A DNA stretch of 64,000 nt from Alphaproteobacteria bacterium (GCA_016793165.1 JAEULA010000089.1:186001-250000), one strand, 5' to 3'; shown: positions 1-8,997, counted from the stretch's first letter. Numbers and translations are program-made. Notes: generated by a model from the letters alone, not told the origin.

Positions 1-99
1 GCGAACCCGGATATCCGGAGCCCCGGTGTGGCCGATCACGTCGCGCTTGGCGGCACCGTCCCGGCCATGTCCCGGCTCGGGCCGGATACGGGCCGCCGC

Positions 100-873
100 T
101 CAGCCGGCGCGGCCGGGATAGCTCCTCGCCATGCCGTCGCGCACGTCCTGCTGAATGCCGTAGGGCGGGAAGGGATAGCGCAGCCCGTTCTTCGCCAGCG
201 CCGCCATGCCGTCCAGCGCGCGCTCGATGAACTCGGGCGGCGTCGCCATCAGCATCTCGTCGTCGAGCACGCCGCCGTAGCGGCGCTCGGCGAAGCAGGG
301 GATCGACAGCGAGGGCTGGCGCGTCTTGAGCGCGCGCCCCCAGCTGTCGGCGCAGGCGCTCTCGCCGACGATGCTCCAGTCGAAGCGCTTGTAGCCGGTC
401 CACTGCAGGCCGTTGATGAAATACATCATGGCGCCGGGCGTGGCGTAGAACAGCGCGATGTCCGGCGGCTCGAGCCGCCCTGCGGCGAGCGGCGATATCG
501 CCAGCGCCTCGTAGCGCCCGTCCTCGACGCAGGTCATCGCGCCCTGGTGCGCGCGAGCGTCCTCGCCGGTCGCGTACCACACGCCGACCATGTGCTGGCC
601 GGAGCGCCACGCCTCGTCCTTGGCATTGCCGAGGCCGACCACGGCGCGGCATTGCGCGCCGACGAGGTTCTCCGCCGTCACGCCGACGGTCCAGCCGAGT
701 CGCGCGACCTGGCCGACGAGCTGGTCGAGCGTATGGATCGCCTTCGGACGGCGAATGCGCGCGATCGCCTCCATGTCGGCGCGCCGTTCGAAGAGCTTCA
801 TGCCGAATGGAACGCTGCGGAGCTTGAGCACCGCTTCGAGCTTGGCGGCGAGTTCGGCGGTCGATGTGGCCAT
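100..873 (-). CDS. DUF169 family protein
   Basis: A 257-aa soluble protein resembling the DUF169 (COG2043) family, whose biochemical role is not established. Family-like features are the FGMKLF segment near the N-terminus, the ENLVGAQCRAVVGL block and the DIALFYATPGAMMYFINGLQ block. The ATG at 873 was chosen over an upstream in-frame start because GAGG precedes it by about 9 bases. No signal peptide or membrane segment is visible. It is the first complete gene in the window and is followed on the same strand by nothing recognisable in bases 1-99. The family assignment is from sequence memory; function is unknown. Confidence 0.8.
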   Translation of the reverse strand: MATSTAELAAKLEAVLKLRSVPFGMKLFERRADMEAIARIRRPKAIHTLDQLVGQVARLGWTVGVTAENLVGAQCRAVVGLGNAKDEAWRSGQHMVGVWYATGEDARAHQGAMTCVEDGRYEALAISPLAAGRLEPPDIALFYATPGAMMYFINGLQWTGYKRFDWSIVGESACADSWGRALKTRQPSLSIPCFAERRYGGVLDDEMLMATPPEFIERALDGMAALAKNGLRYPFPPYGIQQDVRDGMARSYPGRAG

Positions 874-956
874 GGCGGATCCTCGTGTGGCTGCGCGCGC
901 CGCAATCCGGGGGGCGCGCCGATGCACGCTATCAGGGACGGCGCATGCGCGGCGCG

Positions 957-2150
957 TCAGCGGCGGCTGCGACCGAAGATCGCATCGACGAGCACGCGGG
1001 TGAGAACGACAGCCGGCAAGGCCGCTGCGAGCACGTAACCGATGTCGCCGGTCAGCGAATAGGCGACCGTCGCGCTCCCGGCGCCGGCGAGGCCGGCGGC
1101 GAGCCAGGGCGCGAGACGGATCTGCGCGAGGCAGCCCAGGACCACGGCCGCGGCCGTCGCAGCCAGGACGATGGAGTCGTGTCGCGCGGCCGGTGGCGGC
1201 GCCGGCGGCGTCCGCGGCGCGGCACCGAGCTCCGCGGCGAGCGTGTCCATGGCGGTCGCGACGCGGGCGGCCAGCTCGGCGGTCGAATCGGACCGCGGCC
1301 GGATGCGGCGCCGTCCGTCCGGGGCGACGCGCGCGAAGCGATCCGGCGCCAGGTGCCGTTCGAGGCCGTAGCCGGCGGCGAAGGCGAGGCTGCGCGTATC
1401 GGCCTCGGCGACGATCACCGCCTCGTCGTGGCGTCCGGAGCTCCAGGCCGCACGCACGCGCACGGCGAAATCGCCGAGCCGCTCCGGCCGCGCATCCGCG
1501 ATCGTCAGGACCGAGGCCATGACGCCGGCATGACGGGCGATTGCCGCGCTCGCCTGCTGCAGCCGCGCCGTCGTCTCCGCATCGAGGATGCCGGCAAGGT
1601 CGACGACGGGCGCGCGGGCCGGGATCGCCGCGTCGGATCGTGGCGGCGCCTCGGGATCGAGCAGCGGGGCGTCGAAGCCGGCGAGGTCGCCGGCCTGGAC
1701 GCGAACGATGTGCTGCGCAAGCAGGTCGATGCCGGCGACGAGGTCGTCCTGGAAGACGAAGCGGCGCAGGTCCATCTGCATCGACTCGAGCACATGGCCG
1801 GGAATGCGGGTCGCGAGCGGGGGCGACAGCCGTACGCGCGCCGTCCGGTCGCGCAGCGCGATCGCGGCGACGAGCGCGGCGTCCGGAACGGCGGCGTCGG
1901 CCGCGGCGACGACGTCGTCGAGCGTGCGCGGCATCGCGGTGTCGAGGATGCGGATCGCGATACGCGGTCCGGAATCGCCGAGCACGCGGGCCAGGCTGGC
2001 CTCGATCGCCGAACGGCGGCCGGATCCGAGGATGTCCTGCGTGTCGAGGATCAGGAAATCGGCGGCGATCGCCGGCCGCGCGACCGTCACCGCGAGGAGC
2101 ACGGCCGCGACGACGGCCGAAGTCGGGGACGCGCGCGGGATCGTCGGCAC
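957..2150 (-). CDS. TPM-domain membrane protein (YgcG-like)
   Basis: A 397-aa exported protein. An N-terminal signal segment ends near the AxA before DFLILDTQ. The body contains a TPM-domain-like segment: the part from PVVDLAGILDAETTARL through ASVLTIADARPERLGDFAVR matches the usual TPM opening, in which a ...D.. ..L...... L ... pattern is followed by a beta strand and a helix ending in an R.W/GRHDEAVIV region. The C-terminus has two hydrophobic segments. TPM proteins are poorly defined; some act in photosystem or membrane-protein maintenance. The GTG at 2150 was chosen because it lies 14 bases after the stop of the upstream membrane gene and has a GGGG stretch in front. The open frame extends much further upstream, but that part overlaps the neighbour and looks like a shadow. 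Confidence 0.7.
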   Translation of the reverse strand: MPTIPRASPTSAVVAAVLLAVTVARPAIAADFLILDTQDILGSGRRSAIEASLARVLGDSGPRIAIRILDTAMPRTLDDVVAAADAAVPDAALVAAIALRDRTARVRLSPPLATRIPGHVLESMQMDLRRFVFQDDLVAGIDLLAQHIVRVQAGDLAGFDAPLLDPEAPPRSDAAIPARAPVVDLAGILDAETTARLQQASAAIARHAGVMASVLTIADARPERLGDFAVRVRAAWSSGRHDEAVIVAEADTRSLAFAAGYGLERHLAPDRFARVAPDGRRRIRPRSDSTAELAARVATAMDTLAAELGAAPRTPPAPPPAARHDSIVLAATAAAVVLGCLAQIRLAPWLAAGLAGAGSATVAYSLTGDIGYVLAAALPAVVLTRVLVDAIFGRSRR

Positions 2151-2164
2151 GGCGCGCCCCAGGC

Positions 2165-2701
2165 TCAGGCCCTGGGCACGCCCCGGCGCGCGGCGAGGAC
2201 GGCGCCGAGGATTCCGCCGATGGCGAGTCCCGGAAGGAAGAAGAGGAAGGCGACGAAATAGCCGGCGCCGCCTTCGAAGCTGCTGATCCGGAAGACGTCG
2301 ACGGCGATCATCCCGAGGACGCCGCCGAGGATCGCGCCGAGCGGTGCGCCGATCACGGCGCCGACGGCGGCGCGGGCGCGCCGCAGACGCGGGCTCGCGG
2401 GATCGCTGGCGCGCTCGTTGCGGAGCCAGTCGCGCAGCGCCGCGGTGGCGAAGGCCCAGGCCGCGGGCGCCACCGCAAGCAGGGGCAGTGCCTCCCAGGC
2501 GCGCATCGCGTCCTCGGGGAGCGGCTCCAGGAAGGACAGGCCGATCTTGACCGCCACCAGCAGGACGATGCCGCCGATGCGCTGGCCGCGCGATCCGGCG
2601 AACCAGCCGACCGCGATCGCCGGCACGAAGGTGATCGGCGAGACGAGATCGAACAGGACGACCTGGACGATGACCTCGAGCACTTGCATGGCGGCCAGCA
2701 T
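2165..2701 (-). CDS. Small multi-pass membrane protein
   Basis: A 178-aa hydrophobic protein of unknown function. Predicted membrane segments lie near residues 5-22, 30-47, 58-77, 105-130 and 140-165, with a glycine-rich stretch (GAPLGAILGGVLGMIAV) in the fourth. The ATG at 2701 or the ATG at 2689 could be the start; neither has a strong ribosome binding site, so the exact N-terminus is uncertain. It ends 14 bases before the TPM-domain gene on the same strand, so the two are probably co-transcribed and may work together in the membrane. No family was recognised. Confidence 0.65.
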   Translation of the reverse strand: MLAAMQVLEVIVQVVLFDLVSPITFVPAIAVGWFAGSRGQRIGGIVLLVAVKIGLSFLEPLPEDAMRAWEALPLLAVAPAAWAFATAALRDWLRNERASDPASPRLRRARAAVGAVIGAPLGAILGGVLGMIAVDVFRISSFEGGAGYFVAFLFFLPGLAIGGILGAVLAARRGVPRA

Positions 2702-2830
2702 GCAGATGCGGCGACGGGAAAGCGAGCCCGCCGGGCGTCGGCGCGATCGCCGCGGGGCGCGCGCGCGGCTTGCGCCCGGTGGCGCCGCTGGCGTTCCATG
2801 CACCGTCGGACTTCACGAGGGGAGAGCGCG

Positions 2831-3292
2831 ATGACGCCGGAAGAGAAGATCAAGTCGATGGGCCTGGTGCTGCCCGAGACCCCGAAGCCGCTGGCGAACT
2901 ACGTGCCGTTCAAGCTCGACGGCAGGACCATCTATCTCGCGGGCCAGGGGCCGCGGAAGCCGGACGGCAGCATGTTCACCGGCAAGGTCGGCCGCGACGT
3001 CACGGTCGAGCAGGCGTACGAGCACGCCAAGCTGACCGGCCTATGGCTGCTGGCGGCCGCGCGGGCCGCGGCCGGCGGCCAGCTCGCGCGCGTCGAGGTG
3101 CTGAAGGTCTTCGGCATGGTCAACGGCGTGCCGGAGTTCGGCGACCAGCCGAAGGTCATCAACGGCTGCTCCGACCTGTTCGTCGCCGTGCTCGGCGAGC
3201 GTGGCAAGCATGCGCGCTCCGCCGTCGGCATGGGCTCGCTGCCGATGAACATCAGCGTGGAGATCGAGGCGGTGATGCGCCTGGTCGACTGA
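2831..3292 (+). CDS. RidA / YjgF family protein
   Basis: A 153-aa protein of the RidA (YjgF/YER057c/UK114) superfamily, whose archetype hydrolyses reactive enamine/imine intermediates. Seen: the family block YLAGQGPRKPDG near residues 36-47, a V...QAYEHAKLTGLWLLAAARAA helix, the VLKVFGMVN strand and the C-terminal ARSAVGMGSLPMNISVEIEAV block. At about 150 residues it belongs to the longer subgroup often called the Atu1372/UK114 type, so imine deaminase activity is not assured. A purine-rich AGGGGAGA stretch lies ahead of the ATG at 2831. It stands alone, divergent from the membrane-protein pair and convergent with the propeller gene. Confidence 0.88.
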   Translation: MTPEEKIKSMGLVLPETPKPLANYVPFKLDGRTIYLAGQGPRKPDGSMFTGKVGRDVTVEQAYEHAKLTGLWLLAAARAAAGGQLARVEVLKVFGMVNGVPEFGDQPKVINGCSDLFVAVLGERGKHARSAVGMGSLPMNISVEIEAVMRLVD

Positions 3293-3323
3293 CGGCTCGC
3301 GCCGCCGGTTCCCGCGACGCGTC

Positions 3324-4397
3324 TCAGGCGAAGCGCAGGCAGGCGATCGGCGGCAGATTGCCGGCGACGAGTTGCCAGTGCTCGCCGGCATCCTGGGACA
3401 TCCAGAGATGGCCGGTCGTCGAGCCCATCGCGAGGCAGGTGCCGGTGTTGTCGACGGCGAGGCCGTGCCGATAGACGAGGTCGAAGGCGTCGCGCTGCGG
3501 CAGGCCGGCGCGCAGCACGTCGAAGGACTCGCCGCCGTCGCGCGTGCGCGCGACGACGAGCGCGCCGTCGACGGGGATGCGGCACTCGTCCTTGACCGCG
3601 GGCACGAACCACGCGGTCCGCGGATCCCGCGGATGCACCGCCAGCGCGAAGCCGAACTTGGCGGGACGGATCGCCGTGATCGTCGACCAGGAGGCGGCGC
3701 GATCGGACGAGCGGAAGACCCCGTTGTGGTGCTGGACCCAGAGCGTGTCGGGGGCGGCCGGGCACTGCTCGACGCGATGGACGTCCTGGACCAGCGGATC
3801 GTCCGCCCGCTCGGGCGGCATGTACTCCGCGTGCATGCCGCGGCCGTGCAGACGCCAGGTGGCGCCGGCGTCGTCGCTGAGCCAGATGCCGCCGGTCGAG
3901 ACGCCGACCAGCAGGCGGCGCGAGTCGCGCGGATCGACGCAGATCGAATGGATTCCCGGCTGGTCGTAACCGCCGCCGACCCATTCGCGACGCTCCGCGC
4001 GGTCCCACAGCGACTCGACGAGCGTCCAGCTCTCGCCGCGATCGCGCGAGTGGAACAGGCCGCCGGGAATCGTGCCGGCCCACAGGGCGCCGGGCCGGTC
4101 GGCACCGGCGCTCTCGAGGCTCCAGAGCAGGTGCACGCTCGCGGCCTGGGCGTCGGCGGTCTTGGGATAGGCGGGCGCGGCGACCTCCTGCCAGGCGCCG
4201 CCGGTATCGGCGCGATGGAGCTTCACGCCGAAATGCCCCAGCGCGAGAGCGGCATAGAGGGACCCGTCGCGCGGATCGGGCAGCACCATGGACACGGGCT
4301 CGCCCGGGAAGGCGCGGGCCGCAATCTCCCAGGCCGCACCGCGCGGTCTGAACTCGAACAGCCCCTTGCGGGTGCCGACCACCAGTCGTGCGCTCAT
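3324..4397 (-). CDS. Asp-box (BNR/sialidase-type) beta-propeller protein
   Basis: A 357-aa protein, probably cytoplasmic because no signal peptide is visible. It begins SARLVVGTRKGLFEF and contains five Asp-box motifs: SRDRGESW, SDDAGATW, SSDRAASW, RTRDGGESF and SQDAGEHW. Such repeats form blades of sialidase-like or YCF48-like beta-propellers. Databases often label this family exo-alpha-sialidase, but the arginine triad of true sialidases was not identified, so a binding or scaffold role is as likely. The ATG at 4397 has AAGGGGAG in front. It lies 16 bases after the MoaD-like gene, whose stop codon overlaps its leader, so the two are almost certainly one operon. Confidence 0.8.
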   Translation of the reverse strand: MSARLVVGTRKGLFEFRPRGAAWEIAARAFPGEPVSMVLPDPRDGSLYAALALGHFGVKLHRADTGGAWQEVAAPAYPKTADAQAASVHLLWSLESAGADRPGALWAGTIPGGLFHSRDRGESWTLVESLWDRAERREWVGGGYDQPGIHSICVDPRDSRRLLVGVSTGGIWLSDDAGATWRLHGRGMHAEYMPPERADDPLVQDVHRVEQCPAAPDTLWVQHHNGVFRSSDRAASWSTITAIRPAKFGFALAVHPRDPRTAWFVPAVKDECRIPVDGALVVARTRDGGESFDVLRAGLPQRDAFDLVYRHGLAVDNTGTCLAMGSTTGHLWMSQDAGEHWQLVAGNLPPIACLRFA

Positions 4398-4413
4398 CCG
4401 CTTCTCCCCTTCC

Positions 4414-4680
4414 TCAGCCCCCGGAAAGGGCCTGGAAAACGTATATCTCGTCCTGGCGGCCGACCTCGTCGTCAAGCGCGGCGCGCGCCGCCTGTGCACC
4501 GTTGCGATAGATCGCGACGTGGCGCCGGATCTCGCCCTGGTCGTCGAGGATGTAGCCGCGCAGGCGCGGATGGGCGGCGAAGACGGCGTCGAGCGCGCCG
4601 CGAACGGTCGTGGCCTCGACATCGAGCGTCGGCGTGGCGACGTGACGTTGCAGATTGGCGGTGAAACTGACGCGCGGCAT
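4414..4680 (-). CDS. MoaD/ThiS family ubiquitin-like sulfur carrier
   Basis: An 88-aa beta-grasp protein of the MoaD/ThiS superfamily. It ends in ALSGG, the exposed Gly-Gly tail that E1-like enzymes adenylate before thiocarboxylation. Other family signs are VSFTANLQRHV at the N-terminus, the VRGALDAVFAAHPRL helix and the near C-terminal DEIYVFQALSGG. The ATG at 4680 was chosen because the conserved beta strand starts right after it; an upstream in-frame start exists but adds non-conserved residues. It is the first gene of a pair with the Asp-box propeller. No MoeB/ThiF-type activating enzyme or JAMM peptidase lies in the window, so its partner and substrate are unknown. Confidence 0.8.
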   Translation of the reverse strand: MPRVSFTANLQRHVATPTLDVEATTVRGALDAVFAAHPRLRGYILDDQGEIRRHVAIYRNGAQAARAALDDEVGRQDEIYVFQALSGG

Positions 4681-4849
4681 CGGCGGCAGTCGAGCACAGG
4701 GCGCCGGGCGCGCCAACCCGACGTCGTTCGGGGACTTGTTGCTCCGCGTGCCGCGCTTCGGCCGGCGGCTGCGGCCGCGCTATCTCCGGTTCGTCGGCCG
4801 CGAATGGGCTACAGTCGCGCGACCGAACGATGACCGCGGGAGATCGCCG

Positions 4850-5878
4850 ATGAAACTGCGCCTATTCGCCGCCGCCGGCCTGACGGCGGCTCTGCTGATC
4901 GCCGCGCCGCAAGCCCGGGCGCAGACGGGCCTCACCGTCTACTGCTCGGTCCTCGCCGACTGGTGCCAGCTGATGGCCGTCGAGTTCGAAAAGCAGAGCG
5001 GCATCCGGGTGAATGTCGCCCAGAAGGGTTCGGGCGAGACGCTCGCCCAGATCCGCGCCGAGGCGGCCAATCCGCGCGGCGACGTGTGGTGGGGCGGGAC
5101 CGGGGATCCGCATCTCCAGGCGGGCGAGCTCGGCCTGACCGACGTCTACCGCTCGCCGAAGCTCGAGGAGCTGCATCCCTGGGCGCGTCGCCAGGCCGAG
5201 CAGTCGGGCTACCGCACCGTGGGCATCTATGCCGGCGCGCTCGGCATCGCGGTCAACACCGAGCAGCTCGCACGCAAGAAGCTGACGGCGCCGCGCTGCT
5301 GGAAGGATCTGCTCGGCGCGTCGTTCCGCGACGAGGTGCAGATGTCGAACCCGTCGTCGTCGGGCACGGCCTACACCGCGATCGCGACCTTCGTGCAGGT
5401 GTTCGGCGAGGATGGCGGCTTCGACTACCTGAAGCAGCTGCATCGCAACGTCAGCCAGTACACGCGCTCCGGGCCCGCGCCGGCGCGCAACACCGCGCGC
5501 GGCGAAACGATGCTCGGCATCATGTTCCTGCACGACGCCGTGGCCGAGGCGGTCGAGGGATTCCCGGTCGCCGTGGTCAGCCCCTGCGAGGGCACCGGCT
5601 ACGAGATCGGCTCGATGTCGATCATCAAGGGCGCGCGCAATCCCGACGCCGCGAAGCGCTGGTACGAGTTCGCGCTGACGCCCGAGGCGCAAGCGCTCGC
5701 CGCGCGCGCCAAGTCCTACCAGACGCCGTCGCATCCCAAGGCCGCGGTGCCGGCCCAGGCGCCGAAGCTCTCGGAGATGAAGCTGATCGACTACGACTTC
5801 GCCAAGTACGGCTCGTCGGCCGAGCGCAAGCGGCTGATCGAGAAATGGGAGAAGGAGGTCGGGTCGCAGCCGAAGTGA
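4850..5878 (+). CDS. Periplasmic solute-binding protein (Fe3+/phosphonate-type)
   Basis: A 342-aa exported protein of the type 2 solute-binding family related to FbpA-like iron and 2-aminoethylphosphonate receptors. A signal peptide runs to about residue 24 (LLIAAPQARA|Q). The mature start, LTVYCSVLADWCQLMAVEFEKQ, and the following segments RVNVAQKGSGET and RGDVWWGGTGD are typical of this group. Near the C-terminus is SMSIIKGARNPDAAKRWYEF. The ligand cannot be read from sequence. The ATG at 4850 follows GGGAGA. No permease or ATPase gene is adjacent; the next gene is an MFS transporter 82 bases downstream. Confidence 0.83.
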   Translation: MKLRLFAAAGLTAALLIAAPQARAQTGLTVYCSVLADWCQLMAVEFEKQSGIRVNVAQKGSGETLAQIRAEAANPRGDVWWGGTGDPHLQAGELGLTDVYRSPKLEELHPWARRQAEQSGYRTVGIYAGALGIAVNTEQLARKKLTAPRCWKDLLGASFRDEVQMSNPSSSGTAYTAIATFVQVFGEDGGFDYLKQLHRNVSQYTRSGPAPARNTARGETMLGIMFLHDAVAEAVEGFPVAVVSPCEGTGYEIGSMSIIKGARNPDAAKRWYEFALTPEAQALAARAKSYQTPSHPKAAVPAQAPKLSEMKLIDYDFAKYGSSAERKRLIEKWEKEVGSQPK

Positions 5879-5960
5879 CGCGCCGCGTGGCGCCGTCGAT
5901 GCGATGCGGGCGCCGTCCGCCCACCGCGCGGGCCGTGGCCGGCTCGCCGGGGCCGGGGGC

Positions 5961-7139
5961 ATGACGTCCGATACCGTCGCCGCGCCGGCGCCGTCGCGCC
6001 GCCGCACGCTGGCCGTCTGCGGCGGCGCGCATGCGCTGCATGACGGCTACACGGACCTGCTCGGGATCCTGCTGCCCCTGCTGCAGGCGCAGTTCGCATT
6101 GAGCTACACGGCCGTCGGGGCCTTGCGCACGATCTACGCGTTCGGCATGGCGGGCGGGCAGATCCCGGCCGGGCTGGTCGCCGAGCGCGTCGGCGGGCGC
6201 TTCGTGCTCGCGCTCGGCACCGCGCTGTCCGCGCTCGGCTACCTCGTCGCCGGCCTCGGCGGCGGCCTCGCGGGCGCCGTTCTCGGCATCGCGCTCAGCG
6301 GCCTCGGCTCGAGCACGCAGCATCCGATCGCCTCGAGCCTGGTCGCCGCCGCGCATGACGACACCAGCTCGCGCACGGCGATCGGCACCTACAACTTCGC
6401 CGGCGACGTCGGCAAGGTCGTGATCCCCGCGAGCTTCGCGCTGCTTGCCTCGCTCGTCCCGTGGCAAAGCGGGCTGCTCGCGGTGGCCGGCCTCGGTCTC
6501 GCCGCCGCGCTGATGCTGCCCGTGCTGATCCCGCCGGCCCTCGACCGCACGCTGATCCGCAAGCGCGATGCGGCGGCGGCCAGCGGCGCCGTCCCGACCG
6601 GCCCGTTCCGGCTGCTGCTCGCGATCGGCATGACGGATTCGATGGTGCGTGCGGGCTTCCTCACCTTCCTGCCGTTCCTGCTCGCGAGCAAAGGGGCGTC
6701 GCTGTCGCTGCTCGGCCTCGCGCTCAGCCTGCTCTTCGCCGGCGGGGCCGCGGGCAAGCTCGTCTGCGGCTGGCTCGGCCACCGCTTCGGCATGCTGCCC
6801 GTCGTCATCGGCACCGAGGCGCTCACGGCGCTGACCCTGCTGGCGGCGCTGCCGTTGCCGCTGGAGGTGCTGCTCGTCCTGCTGCCGATCCTCGGCATCG
6901 CGCTCAACGGCACCTCGTCCGTGCTCTACGGCACCGTGCCCGAGCTCGTCGCGCCGGAGCGGCGCGCGCGCGCCTTCGCGGTTTTCTACACCGCCGGCTC
7001 GCTCGCGGGTGGGCTCGGCCCGCTGGTCGGCGGCGCGCTCGGCGACACGCTGGGGCTTGCGACGATGATCGCGCTGCTCGCGCTCTGCGCGCTCGCCACG
7101 ATCCCGCTCGCCGTCCGGCTGCGGCCGTCGCTGGGCTGA
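5961..7139 (+). CDS. MFS transporter, fosmidomycin-resistance (Fsr)-like
   Basis: A 392-aa 12-helix major facilitator. The N-terminal CGGAHALHDGYTDLLGILLPLL block is close to the Fsr/fosmidomycin resistance type, and GLGSSTQHPIASSLVA in the fourth to fifth helices is also typical. The cytoplasmic loop motif after the second helix reads GLVAERVGGRF. Efflux of a small anionic or drug-like compound is a reasonable guess, but the substrate is not known. The start at 5961 has a GGGG-rich stretch just upstream. It ends 6 bases before the convergent TauD gene. Confidence 0.82.
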   Translation: MTSDTVAAPAPSRRRTLAVCGGAHALHDGYTDLLGILLPLLQAQFALSYTAVGALRTIYAFGMAGGQIPAGLVAERVGGRFVLALGTALSALGYLVAGLGGGLAGAVLGIALSGLGSSTQHPIASSLVAAAHDDTSSRTAIGTYNFAGDVGKVVIPASFALLASLVPWQSGLLAVAGLGLAAALMLPVLIPPALDRTLIRKRDAAAASGAVPTGPFRLLLAIGMTDSMVRAGFLTFLPFLLASKGASLSLLGLALSLLFAGGAAGKLVCGWLGHRFGMLPVVIGTEALTALTLLAALPLPLEVLLVLLPILGIALNGTSSVLYGTVPELVAPERRARAFAVFYTAGSLAGGLGPLVGGALGDTLGLATMIALLALCALATIPLAVRLRPSLG

Positions 7140-7145
7140 GGCGCG

Positions 7146-8204
7146 TCAGCCCGTCTGCGCGATTCCGCCGCGGCGCGCGCCCGCCGCCACGTCGCGCCAC
7201 AGCACGGCATGATCCTCGGGCAGCGCGCGGCTGTTCGGCATCGACAGCCAGAGCCGCAGCAGCAGCCGGTCGCGGCCGCTCGCGGCATCGTCCTCGAATT
7301 CCGTGCGGCCGTGATAGGTGACATGGCTGTTGATGAACTGCAGGTCCCCGGGCTCGAGCGTCATCTCGAAGCAGAGCTCCTCGGCGAGCGTCATCAGCAT
7401 CTCGATCGCCTCGCGCTGCGCGGAGGTCAGCTTCGGCACGCCCTCGACCAGCTGGGCCGCCTCGATGTAGGTGAGCGAGTAGTGGCTCGTGAAGCGGCCG
7501 TCGCGCTGGCCGAAGATCGGCAGCGGGTAGACGTCCTCGGCGCGATCGGACTCCTCGCCGAGGCGGCTGCGCCAGATCGGCGCGCGCAGCAGCGTCGCGA
7601 GGTCGGGTCGGCGCGCCTGCATCGCGTTGTGGACCGCTGCCGAGCTGCAGAGCTTGCTCACGCCGCCGGCGCGCGCCTGGCGCACGCAGAGCAGCGAGAC
7701 GACGTCGGTGCGATCGGTATGGAAGCGCAGCCGGCCGTTGCTGAGCGTGCGCGCGTAGGACGACAGGAACGTGCCGCCTTCGCCGGTCTTCACCTGGCCG
7801 TAGCGCGCGCCGAGGTCGCCGCCCTCGTCGCGGATCGCGCGCATCAGCTCGCCGCGGCGGTTCTGGAAGACCGGCGTGCCGACATGGCGGCCGAGGCCGA
7901 AATAGAGCAGGCGCAGCGCGTCGAGGCTCTTGCCGGCGACCGGCACGCCCGAGAGCTTGAGGATGCCGCTGCCGTTCTCGAGCTCGTCGCGGATGTCGGC
8001 GACGAGCGGCGCGAGCTCCGGCAGCGGGAAGGTCCGGGCGGTCAGCGACTTCCAGTTCTCGCCGCGTCGCTGCGCGTCGGCCAGCGCCCGCTCGAGCGCC
8101 GCGACCTGGGCGGGATCGAGGGCGCGTCGCCAGCGCGGCGAGCCGGCCATGTCGGCGCCGCGCCAGACGCAGGTGCCGGAGATCGCGGAGTTCGCTTCGG
8201 TCAT
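7146..8204 (-). CDS. TauD/TfdA-family Fe(II)/2-oxoglutarate dioxygenase
   Basis: A 352-aa oxygenase. The iron-binding facial triad is visible: His162 and Asp164 in RFHTDRTD, and distal His298 in TYHGRTEF, with the 2-oxoglutarate-binding arginine in LLLRLWLSMPN. It is clearly paralogous to the enzyme at 34141-35229: both share YFGLG.HVGTP / YYGLGVHIGVP, an AVHN motif and the same C-terminal HGRT..E pattern. The natural substrate is unknown; taurine specificity is not implied. The ATG at 8204 has only a weak ribosome binding site. It is the last gene of a minus-strand run and lies 61 bases after the glutamine amidotransferase gene. Confidence 0.88.
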   Translation of the reverse strand: MTEANSAISGTCVWRGADMAGSPRWRRALDPAQVAALERALADAQRRGENWKSLTARTFPLPELAPLVADIRDELENGSGILKLSGVPVAGKSLDALRLLYFGLGRHVGTPVFQNRRGELMRAIRDEGGDLGARYGQVKTGEGGTFLSSYARTLSNGRLRFHTDRTDVVSLLCVRQARAGGVSKLCSSAAVHNAMQARRPDLATLLRAPIWRSRLGEESDRAEDVYPLPIFGQRDGRFTSHYSLTYIEAAQLVEGVPKLTSAQREAIEMLMTLAEELCFEMTLEPGDLQFINSHVTYHGRTEFEDDAASGRDRLLLRLWLSMPNSRALPEDHAVLWRDVAAGARRGGIAQTG

Positions 8205-8265
8205 GGCGTCGTCTCGTGGTTGTCGTTGCGCCGGGCGCGGCTCTCGGCCGCCCGCCGCGCCGGCC

Positions 8266-8997
8266 TCACCCGCGGCGCGCCAGCGTGTCGAGCCAGCGCA
8301 GCGGCTCGAGCGCCAGCGCGTCGTCGTTCGGCAGCGTGTCGACGCTGGGCTCGGGACGGAAGGCCCGGCCCATGCTCGCGAATTCTGCGCACGAATATTC
8401 CGGATGGTACTGCACGCCCATGAAGGTCGCGCCCTCCGCGGCGACGCGCAGCGCCTGGATGCGCGACCGGCCGTTGGTCGCCAGCACGACGGCGCCGGCG
8501 GGCGGCTCGACCACGGCGTCGAGATGCCAGGCGTGCGAGTCGAACGTCGCCGGGCGGTGGCGCAGCACCGGATCCGCACGGCCGGCTTCGGACAGGGCGA
8601 CGTCGCGTGCGAGCCCGATCTCCGGCCCCTCGGGATCCGGCATGACGCGGCCGCCGAGCGCGACGCAGCCGATCTGCAGTCCCCAGCACAGCCCGAACAC
8701 CGGCGTGCCGGCCTGGAGGAGCGCGCGAACCAGGCGCGCCTGGCCCGCGACGTCGCGCGTGTCGTCGTAGGCGTGCAGCACCGAGCCGGTGAAGATCGCG
8801 CCGTCGTATCGGGTCAGGTCGGCCGGCGACGCCGCGCCGTCGCAGGGATAGTGCACGTCCAGCTGGAGCCCCGGCCGGCGCGGCGCGAGCGTGCGCGACA
8901 GCTGCACGGCGAGGTCGCCGTCGATCGGCACCGCGAGCCGCGCGCGGTCCGCCGCGGGATTGCCGTCGACCACGAGGATCCGCAGCGGCGGGCTCAC
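8266..8997 (-). CDS. Class I glutamine amidotransferase-like protein
   Basis: A 243-aa stand-alone class I glutamine amidotransferase domain. The nucleophile is Cys104 in FGLCWGLQIG, and the catalytic His-Glu pair is in VQYHPEYSCAE. This resembles GuaA-like GATases and the YfeJ/GMP-synthase-like family, which hydrolyse glutamine or gamma-glutamyl compounds. The GTG start at 8997 overlaps the stop of the upstream coiled-coil gene by four bases (GTGA), which points to translational coupling. No synthetase domain is attached, so it may act as a gamma-glutamyl hydrolase or serve a partner elsewhere. Confidence 0.85.
   Translation of the reverse strand: MSPPLRILVVDGNPAADRARLAVPIDGDLAVQLSRTLAPRRPGLQLDVHYPCDGAASPADLTRYDGAIFTGSVLHAYDDTRDVAGQARLVRALLQAGTPVFGLCWGLQIGCVALGGRVMPDPEGPEIGLARDVALSEAGRADPVLRHRPATFDSHAWHLDAVVEPPAGAVVLATNGRSRIQALRVAAEGATFMGVQYHPEYSCAEFASMGRAFRPEPSVDTLPNDDALALEPLRWLDTLARRG

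Noticed and set aside
957-2816. A 619-aa form of the TPM-domain protein
   Set aside because: Its first 200 residues overlap the small membrane gene in another frame and are Arg/Pro-rich; the start at 2150 is more plausible.
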